Virus record (IMG/VR): IMGVR_UViG_3300046820_001905
Coordinates: 1-45,740 of that record
Length of the DNA stretch: 45,740 bases
Direction: 5' to 3' (one strand)
Origin: a virus
Shown in pieces: positions 25,256-32,641 of the stretch. The notes under the pieces were generated by a model. That model searched no databases. It worked only from the letters and a program-made list of their open reading frames with translations, and was not told where the DNA came from. Within the stretch, counting starts at the first letter, position 1, and the number at the start of each line of letters is the position of its first letter. The position numbers and the translations under genes were made by a program.

Positions 25256-25306
25256 GCCATAACAGCCTTGAAAACTACTATAACGTAGTTTTTATTCTGG
25301 CTCAGC
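25237..25306 (+). promoter_or_regulatory. Programmed -1 ribosomal frameshift signal
   Basis: The slippery heptamer T TTT TTT at 25237-25243 is in the correct zero-frame phase (GAT TTT TTT ACG). A 7-base spacer (ACGTTGC) follows. Then comes an 8-bp stem GCTGAGCC (25251-25258) with GGCTCAGC (25299-25306). Nested inside is a second perfect 8-bp stem, AAAACTAC (25271-25278) with GTAGTTTT (25285-25292). The zero-frame stop TGA (25253-25255) is inside the outer stem. Spacer length and stem position are those of known -1 sites. Confidence 0.85.
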
Positions 25307-25419
25307 ATCATCATTATCAAATTTCAGAAATAGAGAACCTGATTGCCTTTGAAAGAGATATTTACTTACAAATGTTATCAGACCATGTCAAAAAACAAGA
25401 ACAAATGGTTAGAGAATAA
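25243..25419 (+). CDS. 51: gp51-like extension reached only by -1 frameshift from gp26
   Basis: 58 codons in the -1 frame after the slippery run, ending at TAA 25417-25419. The product (LSHNSLENYYNVVFILAQ, HHHYQISEIENLIAFERDIY, then MLSDHVKKQEQ) is not random. It resembles short gp51-like proteins of marine T4-like phages. The frame has no usable ATG, GTG or TTG except an internal ATG near the end, so a separate start is unlikely. Its stop shares a base with the tape-measure ATG (TAATG), which argues that ribosomes really translate it. The fusion would be 233 + 58 = 291 residues. The gp51 name is less certain than the frameshift. Confidence 0.75.
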   Translation, partial: YVALSHNSLENYYNVVFILAQHHHYQISEIENLIAFERDIYLQMLSDHVKKQEQMVRE

Positions 25420-27848
25420 TGGCAGCTGATCCGAACAGAGATACATTCCTCAAGCAGTTGAGTGAGATGCGTTCACTACGCTCTCAGCAAATGCAGGCTG
25501 GTGGCCAGCAGATGCAAGCGCTTGGTAGACAAACAGCTATAATGTCTAGCATGAATAGTAATATTGCTAGACAGTCTCAGCAGATCTCCCAAATGAACAA
25601 CTCGCTGTCGCGCGGATTCTCTGGTCTTGCTAAATCTGTTAGTGGTCTATCTTCAGCTGTAGCAAGAGGTGCTGCTAGCACGGTTGCTGCTGTTGGTAGA
25701 GGAGCTGGTGGTGCTGTTGGTAGTGCAGCTGCTGGAGCTGGACGAGTATCAGCCAGTGCAGTGTCCGGAATCACAGGTGGTATTGTATCTGCCCTGAGTT
25801 ATGCATTACCAACTGCTATTGCTGGAGTTATTGGCAAATCTCTTATCTGGGATAATATCGATGAAGATACTAAGAAAGAGATGGGTGAGAATATTGGTGG
25901 TATCTTCAAGAATGTATTTGGAGACTCACTAAAACCAGTAACTAAAGAATTAAAAGTAATGACACTAACTCTAGCTGATACGTTAGAGTCTCTTAGTGAT
26001 AGAATTGGATCAGTAGTATCAGGTATCAAAGGTAAGTTGCCAGCTCTAAAAGATGGTGCTAGAGAAACAGCATCCAATGTATCCAATGCAGCATCGAATG
26101 TAGTTGATAGTGTTAAGGATAAGATACCACGTGGTGCCAGAGTTGCAAGTATTATGGCCAGCGATGTTTCAGGTGTTGCAAAAAAGGGTGTTGAGTTAGC
26201 TCGAAGTGCGTCAGGGGTTGATACAGGAGAAGTAAAACAAGGTGTAGCCGCAGTTGGAGTTGGAGCAGTGGGTGTATCAGTAACAAAGACTCTTCAAGGT
26301 GCATCAGCTACTGCAAAAGGAGTAGAGAAAGCTGCAGGAGCTAAAAACTCTATATCAAAATTGGCTATGGATCTTCTTAAAAAAGATGGGTCGAAAATAA
26401 CCAAAGCATCTTTGTTAGCTGCAAGAGTTGTTGCTAGACTAACGCTAATGAGTGGACCTACCGTTGCTAAGTTATTAGGCATGATATTGAAGTATAAGTT
26501 GGCCAAGTACACAGCTGTTTTAAGTGTTGTTATAGAAGGTGGGATGTATTGGGTCATAACAAGTGAAATAGAAGCAATGATGCAGGAAGGAGTTCTAACT
26601 GCTGAAGAAGGTAAAGCTCTTATTGAACTAGCTAGAAAACAATCTTTATATTCAGGAGCTGGCGCTCTTGCACTTGGTGGTATTGGAGCTGCAGCAGGTA
26701 GTGGTCTTTTATCAATACCGTTAGGTATAGCTGGGTCAGTTGCTGGAGGTATGGCTGGTAGCAAGATTGCTGAAATGACAACCAAGCTACCTGATAGCTT
26801 GAAAGAAGAATATGATGAATCTAAAGCAGAAAAGAAAATGGGAGATAGCGTTGGTGCTTTAGACGTTGCTAACAAAAGAGATAAGAAGAAACAGAAAACA
26901 AGCGCTGCTACCGTATCAAAACCTTCTGCAGGTGCAACTGAAAGCAAAGGCGAGAAGGGTAATGCTCAGAAAGCAATGGAGTTCTTTATGTCCAAAGGAT
27001 GGACTAGAGAACAGGCTGCTGGTATCGTAGGTAATTTACAAACCGAATCATCTACCTTCAGTACGGTAGAGACTGGCGATGGTGGTAAGGCTGTAGGTAT
27101 TGCTCAGTGGCATCCGGACCGCCAAGCAAGGTTCAAGGAAATATTCAAAAAAGACATTAGGGAAGCCACATTCGAAGAACAATTGGCTTTCGTTGATTAT
27201 GAGTTAAACAATCAGGAAAAGGTTGCAGGAAATAAACTCAGAGAGGCAAAATCTGCTGAAGAGGCTGCTCTTGTAATTGACGAGTATTATGAACGCTCCA
27301 AGGGTACCGGTAAGGGTAAAGGCGGAGATGCTATTAAGAAGAGACAGCAATACGCTTTAGCTCTAGTAGGTGGCAGTGCGCAGACTACAATGATGGCTGG
27401 TGGTGGTGGAGATCAAACAGCTGGTTTAAAGAGTGACCAAGTATCAGCTGCGCAGAAGCCAACAGCTGGTATGAATATATCACAGAAGATGGATTACTAT
27501 CGTGGTCAGTTGGGCGAAGATGGAGCTCAGGCATCATCTACACCTAAACCTAATGAGCAAAAGAAACCAGGTATGTTTGATAGCTTTAAGAATGCATTTA
27601 GTAGCGATGCATTCGATAAACTAACCGGTGATCTTCAGAAGGGTGTTGAAGATCTAATGAGCTTTGACATAACCTCTAAGAAGGAAGCAGCTGCCAGTGC
27701 TTCTGCTCCACCAGTTAGTGGCGGAGATACTGTTGTTAATGTTAGCGGTGGCGGTGGTAATTCCCCTCCTGCCTACAACCCGATAGCACCTGCTGCAAGC
27801 TACCAATCACAATTCACTTCACTGGCTGGTATACAACGTACAGCATAA
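25419..27848 (+). CDS. 29: Tail tape measure protein with embedded tail-lysozyme domain
   Basis: 809 residues. The N-terminal third is Gln/Met/Ser-rich and helical (QQMQAGGQQMQALGRQTAIM), then Ala/Gly-rich with hydrophobic stretches (residues ~100-145 and ~410-450) as in tape measures. Residues ~515-650 form a phage tail lysozyme-like domain: SKGWTREQAAGIVGNLQTES with a putative catalytic Glu at 543, VGIAQWHPDRQARF, and a late EYYERS. The region should be injected ahead of DNA and open the peptidoglycan. The C-terminus is a Gly/Ser/Pro-rich linker. Position after gp26/gp51 and size fit the T4 gp29 role. Confidence 0.85.
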   Translation: MAADPNRDTFLKQLSEMRSLRSQQMQAGGQQMQALGRQTAIMSSMNSNIARQSQQISQMNNSLSRGFSGLAKSVSGLSSAVARGAASTVAAVGRGAGGAVGSAAAGAGRVSASAVSGITGGIVSALSYALPTAIAGVIGKSLIWDNIDEDTKKEMGENIGGIFKNVFGDSLKPVTKELKVMTLTLADTLESLSDRIGSVVSGIKGKLPALKDGARETASNVSNAASNVVDSVKDKIPRGARVASIMASDVSGVAKKGVELARSASGVDTGEVKQGVAAVGVGAVGVSVTKTLQGASATAKGVEKAAGAKNSISKLAMDLLKKDGSKITKASLLAARVVARLTLMSGPTVAKLLGMILKYKLAKYTAVLSVVIEGGMYWVITSEIEAMMQEGVLTAEEGKALIELARKQSLYSGAGALALGGIGAAAGSGLLSIPLGIAGSVAGGMAGSKIAEMTTKLPDSLKEEYDESKAEKKMGDSVGALDVANKRDKKKQKTSAATVSKPSAGATESKGEKGNAQKAMEFFMSKGWTREQAAGIVGNLQTESSTFSTVETGDGGKAVGIAQWHPDRQARFKEIFKKDIREATFEEQLAFVDYELNNQEKVAGNKLREAKSAEEAALVIDEYYERSKGTGKGKGGDAIKKRQQYALALVGGSAQTTMMAGGGGDQTAGLKSDQVSAAQKPTAGMNISQKMDYYRGQLGEDGAQASSTPKPNEQKKPGMFDSFKNAFSSDAFDKLTGDLQKGVEDLMSFDITSKKEAAASASAPPVSGGDTVVNVSGGGGNSPPAYNPIAPAASYQSQFTSLAGIQRTA

Positions 27849-27875
27849 GAAAGGGGCCTAGGCCCCTTTCTTTTT
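27847..27875 (+). terminator. Strong rho-independent terminator between convergent operons
   Basis: A perfect GC-rich stem, GAAAGGGGCC (27849-27858) with GGCCCCTTTC (27861-27870) and a TA loop, extendable by two A-T pairs. It is followed by TTTTT on the plus strand. The tape-measure stop and the gp32 stop flank it. The minus-strand side has a shorter T tract, so it may act on both transcripts. Confidence 0.92.
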
Positions 27876-28800
27876 ACTCATCCAATAGTTCTTTGAACTT
27901 AGCTAAGTCATCATCCTCGTCACCATCCCATGGTGCAGCTGCTTGTTTCTTTGCAGCAGGTTTAGATTCCTTTTGCTTTGGTGCAGTCTCAAACTCTTCT
28001 TCATCCTCACTTAAATCAGTTAAAGATGCGTTACGAACTTGCTTAGGTGCACCACCGTCTAAACCAAGTACACGATAGAGCTTTTGTTTCAACTCATCGT
28101 ATGATTTAAAGTGCTCATCAGCTAAGAACGCTTGTAAAGAGTGTTGCTGCTTCCAGATCTTTTCTAACTCTTCATCATCATCTAATAATGGAGCTGGAGC
28201 TTCGAACTCAGACTTATCATAGTTACGATAGCCTTCTACGTTACGAATCTTCAACTTGAAGTTAGCACCTGCCCAGAAGTCAAACGGATTGATTGGCTCT
28301 TCATCCTCAAACTCAGGATTCATAGCAGCATTCAACTTATCAAAGATCTTCTTGCCATACTTGAACAAGAATACTTTACCTTCATTCTCTGGATGTGCTT
28401 TATCACTAACAACATAGATGTTAGAAATGAAGTTTAACTTACGTTTTTGTTTACGAACTTGGTCTTGATTAGCTTGCAGCTTAGTTGCCCATAACTGACT
28501 ATTGTATTCTGAAACAGGATCTGCTTTACCAATAGTGGTTAAAGACTTCTCGATATACCACTGACCACCTGGACCCTGGAATCCGTGATCAAAGATACGG
28601 ACAAAAGGAACGTCTTCACCATCAGGAGAAGGAAGAAAACGAATAACAGCATAACCATTACCTGACTTATCGACTTCAGGCTGCCAGAATCGGGTGTCTT
28701 GTTTACGGCCTTCACCTTCGGGGGCTGCAAGTTTAGATACTTGTTGATTGATTTTGTCCAAGCTGGACTTTGAGGACTTCTTTAGATTTGAAAAAGACAT
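27874..28800 (-). CDS. 32: Single-stranded DNA-binding protein gp32
   Basis: 308 residues (T4 gp32 301). The N-terminal basic segment (LKKSSKSSLDKINQQ) is the cooperativity region. The core contains RFWQPEVDKSGNGYAVIRFL, PGGQWYIEKSLTT, ISNIYVVSDKAHPENEGKVF and KYGKKIFDKL. The C-terminus is acidic (DGDEDDDLAKFKELLDE), as needed for partner recruitment. There is no cysteine in the protein, so the His-Cys3 zinc site of T4 gp32 is absent. AAGGAG lies well placed before the ATG, and a TTGAC-type promoter ends ~65 bases upstream. Confidence 0.95.
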   Translation of the reverse strand: MSFSNLKKSSKSSLDKINQQVSKLAAPEGEGRKQDTRFWQPEVDKSGNGYAVIRFLPSPDGEDVPFVRIFDHGFQGPGGQWYIEKSLTTIGKADPVSEYNSQLWATKLQANQDQVRKQKRKLNFISNIYVVSDKAHPENEGKVFLFKYGKKIFDKLNAAMNPEFEDEEPINPFDFWAGANFKLKIRNVEGYRNYDKSEFEAPAPLLDDDEELEKIWKQQHSLQAFLADEHFKSYDELKQKLYRVLGLDGGAPKQVRNASLTDLSEDEEEFETAPKQKESKPAAKKQAAAPWDGDEDDDLAKFKELLDE

Positions 28801-28866
28801 CGTATGCTCCTTGTGTAAAATATATTTAATGTATTAGCGTATCCACAAACTACCAATAACTACCCT

Positions 28867-28895
28867 ACTATATATGGTTCTTGAAATAACGTCAA
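28867..28895 (-). promoter_or_regulatory. Sigma70-type promoter of gp32
   Basis: On the minus strand TTGACG (28890-28895) and TATAGT (28867-28872) are separated by exactly 17 bases. It overlaps the stop region of the upstream oxygenase gene and points at gp32. It is one of five promoters in the window with a (T/A)GTTGAC -35 box and 17-base spacing. Confidence 0.8.
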
Positions 28896-29545
28896 CTGAA
28901 TTTATCGTGTGCAGAATTGATACATGCTCCACGAAGATTGTCACATAATCTACTGTACTGCGTGAAAGTGGTCATTACGTATTTTGAATTTGAGAATGGA
29001 TGTTCAGCATAATGTGGAAACATCCAAGTACTTGGGAATATAATTATCGACCCCTTTGCTGCAGGATATCGAATATCATAGTCAGGGAATACTAGCGTGC
29101 CACCATCTGTAACATCATTAAGGTAACATAATACAGTAAGTAGCTTTTGAACACCACATCTATTATCTGCATCGGAGTGATATTTGACATTTTCTTTACT
29201 ATACTCATACCGTTTGAGTTTGAAATGTTCAAGTGAATGTTGAGCAGGATATAAACTTGCCCAAAAACCAATATCATCGATGTACTTGCGGAGTTGGTTT
29301 TCAATTAGCGTGGCTAAAGATCCATGAAACATTTTAAACGATTCATCATCTTGTAAACCAGTAAGAACAAGCTCAAGGTGACCATCCGTTTTATACTCTT
29401 CCTTATCGCCCTTACGATAGCTGGCTTCGAATGTGCGGTCAACATTCTGTTCAAAAATATCGATAAGGCTGTCACAGATAGAATCTGGTATAGCCTTTTC
29501 GTATAGTCGGATAAAGTGAGCGGTATCTTTTTTATTTGTGTTCAT
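28892..29545 (-). CDS. 2OG-Fe(II) oxygenase (prolyl-4-hydroxylase-like), copy 1
   Basis: 217 residues. It has the full double-stranded beta-helix iron triad: H123-x-D125 (YHSDADNRC), H178 (WMFPHYAEHP) and a 2-oxoglutarate-binding Lys188 (SNSKYVMTTF). The LCYLNDVTDGGTLVFPD strand is typical of prolyl hydroxylase-like enzymes. The substrate is unknown; protein or DNA-linked targets are possible. It is the last of three tandem paralogues and overlaps the next copy by 14 bases. Confidence 0.85.
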   Translation of the reverse strand: MNTNKKDTAHFIRLYEKAIPDSICDSLIDIFEQNVDRTFEASYRKGDKEEYKTDGHLELVLTGLQDDESFKMFHGSLATLIENQLRKYIDDIGFWASLYPAQHSLEHFKLKRYEYSKENVKYHSDADNRCGVQKLLTVLCYLNDVTDGGTLVFPDYDIRYPAAKGSIIIFPSTWMFPHYAEHPFSNSKYVMTTFTQYSRLCDNLRGACINSAHDKFS

Positions 29546-30173
29546 GAGCAGGGTTAAGGCAAATATCAGGGTTGTTACAGAGTGTAGTAAATCTTATAAA
29601 GCTGACAAGGATATACTTGGCTGACGATATTGGTACGTTAGCTGAGTGTGGATACATCCAGCTACTTGGAAAGAGAGCAAGCGATCCTCGTTTAGGTTTG
29701 ATAGAATATCCCATATCAGGAAATACTGTCTCTCCTCCTTCTTCTACATCATTGAGGTAGAGAACAGCTGATAGAACTCTATTACCATCACACGCCTGAC
29801 TTGTATCAGCATGAGTGATGTACGTATCAATTCCCTGATTATACTTCTTCAGCAGGATTTCTTCGTAACCTCGTAAGTGCTGAGCCGGGAAGCAGTTGAC
29901 GTCGTAGTTTAGAGTATGAATGTAATCTTGTAAGCAGCGTTCAAGGCAAACACCAATATTACGATGAATTGCTTTCATACTCTCATCTTGGCACATAGAT
30001 GTGAATGACATCTTCTTTGGCTGAGATCCCTGATCAAGGTATTTGCTAGCATATTGATAAGCAGCTTCCTCGTTCTCATCATATACACTGATAAGAAACT
30101 CACATATCTCTGAAGGTATTGTGTTTGGATATACCTTGATATAATCTGTTAATGAATTCATTTGATTAGACAC
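29532..30173 (-). CDS. 2OG-Fe(II) oxygenase (prolyl-4-hydroxylase-like), copy 2
   Basis: 213 residues and paralogous to its two neighbours. Key residues: H121-x-D123 (ITHADTSQ), H176 (WMYPHSANVP) and K186 (SAKYILVSF). The region VLYLNDVEEGGETVFPDMGY aligns with copy 1 and copy 3. All catalytic positions are kept, so it should be active. It overlaps copy 1 by 14 bases and copy 3 by 16 bases, so the three are one translational unit. Confidence 0.85.
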   Translation of the reverse strand: MSNQMNSLTDYIKVYPNTIPSEICEFLISVYDENEEAAYQYASKYLDQGSQPKKMSFTSMCQDESMKAIHRNIGVCLERCLQDYIHTLNYDVNCFPAQHLRGYEEILLKKYNQGIDTYITHADTSQACDGNRVLSAVLYLNDVEEGGETVFPDMGYSIKPKRGSLALFPSSWMYPHSANVPISSAKYILVSFIRFTTLCNNPDICLNPAHEHK

Positions 30174-30763
30174 CCGTTACAGTCTTTACAATTGCTATAG
30201 TGAAGATTGGTTGCTAGTAGATACTTAGGACCGGATATAGGTTTCTTACCTGCATGTGGAAAGAACCAATATGGAGGGAACATTACTACTCTACCCTTCT
30301 TTGGTTTGATATTGATACCAAAATCTAAGAACTCTGTCTCCCCACCTTCATCAACATCATTGAGGTAGCAAAATATATTCATAAAGCGAACGCTACTACA
30401 AACACTATCAACATCACAGTGTGGTTGAAACTGATCTATGTCATTATTCTCATACTTCTTTATACGAAGATGCTCGAATGCATAATTCTTAGGAAAGAAG
30501 TTTTGTTGGAAAGGAACTGAGTTCTTATAATCAATGGCAATCTTGTTGAATATCATCGCCACATGATTATTGAATCGTTGATGTTCTGGTTCGGAAGAGA
30601 ACGTGGTATAGATCAGTTCTGTGAAGTCAGGTGCTTGCTCATAATCATTACCGGCATATCTTTTGGCATGCCCTAAGTTGTCGTTGTAAAAATCAACAAA
30701 GTAGTCGCAATACACATCCGGTACTGCATTGTCGTACGTTTTAATTAATTCTGTGATGTTCAT
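30158..30763 (-). CDS. 2OG-Fe(II) oxygenase (prolyl-4-hydroxylase-like), copy 3
   Basis: 201 residues. Key residues: H115-x-D117 (QPHCDVDS), H170 (WFFPHAGKKP) and K180 (GPKYLLATN). FCYLNDVDEGGETEFLDFGI and IKPKKGRVVMFPP complete the family core. It ends in a Cys-rich tail (CKDCNGC), and the other copies also carry two C-terminal cysteines. It lies immediately after gp59 with a 1-base gap. Three different but complete enzymes suggest different substrates rather than dosage (inference). Confidence 0.85.
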   Translation of the reverse strand: MNITELIKTYDNAVPDVYCDYFVDFYNDNLGHAKRYAGNDYEQAPDFTELIYTTFSSEPEHQRFNNHVAMIFNKIAIDYKNSVPFQQNFFPKNYAFEHLRIKKYENNDIDQFQPHCDVDSVCSSVRFMNIFCYLNDVDEGGETEFLDFGINIKPKKGRVVMFPPYWFFPHAGKKPISGPKYLLATNLHYSNCKDCNGCLIK

Positions 30764-30764
30764 A

Positions 30765-31331
30765 TTATCTATCCGTCACTATATGCTTATACTTATCCAC
30801 ATCGAATGATATAAATGGTGTGAGCTTCAATAGTTTATTATACTCAGAGTCCCATACGGGATCAGATAGCTTACTATCCCAATACCTAAAGAGACAGTTA
30901 TTCTGAACAGCATCCAGAATGATAAGAGTCTCTGCACTCATATCCTTAGACATAAATCTTTTAAGTAACGCTGGATGCTGTTTATCAGACACCTTCATAG
31001 CTACTCTAAGATCATCAATACTGTCCAGTTCACTTTTAAATATATAGGAGAGGGATTCCTTGCGTCGTAACCACTCTCGGTATTGTTTCTCAGCAATCTG
31101 TTCATTAACTAGATCACCAACCCAAACATCACCGTAGTAAAAGTTGGCAACTAGGAATCCCATCACGTCTTTATGCTTGGCTAACTTTGCAAAGAAGTAT
31201 TTGTCATTCCTCTTCTCAAAAGCAGCATAAGACACCTTCACCTTACCACTATACTTAAAATAATCATACGTGGTAGTTTGAAAGTGCCTTTTCAGAGCAC
31301 AATACAACTTATACGCATCATAATCTGTCAT
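30765..31331 (-). CDS. 59: Replicative helicase loader gp59
   Basis: 188 residues (T4 gp59 217). The N-terminus (DAYKLYCALKRHFQTTTYDY, FKYSGKVKVSYAAFEKRNDK, YFFAKLAKH) is diagnostic of gp59, which loads the gp41 helicase at forks coated with gp32. The mid region (FLVANFYYGDVWVGDLVNEQ) also fits. It overlaps gp33 by 4 bases and lies just before the oxygenases, in one operon with gp33. Confidence 0.9.
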   Translation of the reverse strand: MTDYDAYKLYCALKRHFQTTTYDYFKYSGKVKVSYAAFEKRNDKYFFAKLAKHKDVMGFLVANFYYGDVWVGDLVNEQIAEKQYREWLRRKESLSYIFKSELDSIDDLRVAMKVSDKQHPALLKRFMSKDMSAETLIILDAVQNNCLFRYWDSKLSDPVWDSEYNKLLKLTPFISFDVDKYKHIVTDR

Positions 31332-31564
31332 AAAGGCAATTGTTTAGTCTTTGGCAAATAGTTTAAGTTTTCTGCTTCGACCTGTATAGAGGCTTTCAGC
31401 TTTGCATTACTTTTAATCAAAGAAGCTGCTGTTTCAATATCAACACCGTTCTTCTCACAGAAGTACATTACAGCATCAATATACTCCATTCTTTTTTCTA
31501 AGACAAGTTTCTCAATCTCTTTTGTAAACTCAACAATACTTAGAAAGTTCAAATCCTGAATCAT
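31328..31564 (-). CDS. 33: Late transcription coactivator gp33
   Basis: 78 residues (T4 gp33 112). EYIDAVMYFCEKNGVDIETA, ASLIKSNAKLKASIQ and AENLNYLPKTKQLPL match the gp33 core that bridges host RNA polymerase and the sliding clamp at late promoters. This agrees with TATAAATA boxes in the window. It overlaps gp59 and the cell-wall hydrolase gene by 4 bases each. Confidence 0.88.
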   Translation of the reverse strand: MIQDLNFLSIVEFTKEIEKLVLEKRMEYIDAVMYFCEKNGVDIETAASLIKSNAKLKASIQVEAENLNYLPKTKQLPL

Positions 31565-32082
31565 ACTTTATCCTTGGTGTAGAAAATATGGCCTCCAATT
31601 TTAACTCTTCGCTTCAACTTTGCTTTCCATGATGGACTAACATAGGTTGCGTGGAAGAATAAAGATCCACGAGATGGATCGTATAACGAAATACCACTAT
31701 GACCATTAGCAATAACTATAGCCATTTGGTAGATTCGATTATACAACTCTTGATCTCTAATTACAAGATGTTTCTTTGGTAGGCACACCCAAGAGAATTG
31801 ACACACCTTGTTTATTTTTTGATGAACGACACCACAGATGGTCTTTGGGAAAGAATCATCGGCAACTCTATTCATAGTAACAAAGCCAACGGCTTTGATT
31901 CCTTCATCTGGTTCGTTCTTAGCTTCGAAGTACATATTTCGAGCTAGACATTCTACTTGCTTACTTGGTACGCTTGGTATGGATATAGTATCTTCTGACA
32001 GGACGATATCGTCACTGATCTCATTTTGTGCAAATACAAGCGAACACAATCCAAGCAGCGTAATTAGCGCTAACTTTTTCAT
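31561..32082 (-). CDS. Secreted SleB/CwlJ-type cell-wall hydrolase (candidate endolysin)
   Basis: 173 residues with the ATG at 32082, chosen because AGGAAG lies five bases upstream and the product then begins with a clear signal peptide (MKKLALITLLGLCSLVFAQ, cleavage near residue 18). A GTG-initiated extension to 32160 is less likely. The domain is the Hydrolase_2 family: ECLARNMYFEAKNEPDEGIK with putative catalytic Glu53, VGFVTMNRVADDSFPKTICG, VVHQK and CQFSWV. It cleaves peptidoglycan. Export by the host Sec system would not need a holin for crossing, and none is recognised here. The nearby TATAAATA box fits late expression. Confidence 0.85.
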   Translation of the reverse strand: MKKLALITLLGLCSLVFAQNEISDDIVLSEDTISIPSVPSKQVECLARNMYFEAKNEPDEGIKAVGFVTMNRVADDSFPKTICGVVHQKINKVCQFSWVCLPKKHLVIRDQELYNRIYQMAIVIANGHSGISLYDPSRGSLFFHATYVSPSWKAKLKRRVKIGGHIFYTKDKV

Positions 32083-32224
32083 GTTAACTTCCTCTTTGTT
32101 TATGGGATTATTTTGGAATGCAGAGGTACAACTTTCAGTATCCTGATTTTTAATAGTCACAATGCCATCCTTATCAAGTGCTGCTCATACCAAATTGGAC
32201 CGTGGGTCCTATTGAAGATAAAAT

Positions 32225-32232
32225 TATTTATA
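32225..32232 (-). promoter_or_regulatory. T4-type late promoter TATAAATA before the cell-wall hydrolase
   Basis: An exact TATAAATA on the minus strand in a 163-base non-coding gap (32083-32245), ~145 bases before the hydrolase ATG. The leader contains a small hairpin, GGACC-GTG-GGTCC (32197-32209). Of the late-box candidates this one is in the best position because it is intergenic and precedes a lysis gene. The rest of the gap shows nothing else. Confidence 0.6.
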
Positions 32233-32245
32233 AGTTAAATAATTG

Positions 32246-32641
32246 CTACTTGGTATCTTTAGCGATTTGTCGGTATCCATCTCTATCTGGATGGACCTTG
32301 TCTTTCTGTAGACTTTTGATTGCAATCACGGTATCACCGTGTTGTTCTGCGATGTCTCGTACAATTTGCTGCTTGTGAGGCTTTATTGCTGGAAGTATCC
32401 AGTATACACGAGATCCTTTGACTTTGCTACGAGTTTTTTCTAATTCTGCTTTTGTATTCAGTCCTTTTAGATCATTAGAGCCTAAACTAATAATCACGGT
32501 ATTAGCGGTTAGATCTTTATGTAGGTAATCCTTATTCCACTGCTCACTACTCCATCCACCCCTTGAATATGATACACAATCAGGTCTTTCCCTGTGAGTT
32601 CCTACTCCAATACTATCACCTATAATAAGACACTCAATCAT
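32246..32641 (-). CDS. SGNH/GDSL-type hydrolase
   Basis: 131 residues, a minimal SGNH fold. The block I motif is IIGDSIGVG (nucleophile Ser10). Block III is LGSND (Asn56), with a Gly-rich loop RGGW between them. Block V is DKVHPDRDGY with Asp114 and His117 forming the D-x-x-H pair. Such enzymes are esterases, lipases or carbohydrate deacetylases. In a phage it could remove acetyl groups from envelope sugars or act on lipids, but the substrate is unknown. The ATG overlaps the upstream gene stop (ATGA). Confidence 0.8.
   Translation of the reverse strand: MIECLIIGDSIGVGTHRERPDCVSYSRGGWSSEQWNKDYLHKDLTANTVIISLGSNDLKGLNTKAELEKTRSKVKGSRVYWILPAIKPHKQQIVRDIAEQHGDTVIAIKSLQKDKVHPDRDGYRQIAKDTK

Noticed and set aside
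25271-25292. AAAACTAC/GTAGTTTT hairpin as a transcription terminator after gp26
   Set aside because: It is nested in a larger stem at the correct distance from a slippery heptamer, lies inside the gp51-like frame, and is AT-rich; termination here would cut off the tape measure.
26294-26947. A 217-codon minus-strand frame inside the tape measure
   Set aside because: Low-complexity Ala/Pro/Ser antisense shadow without a ribosome site.
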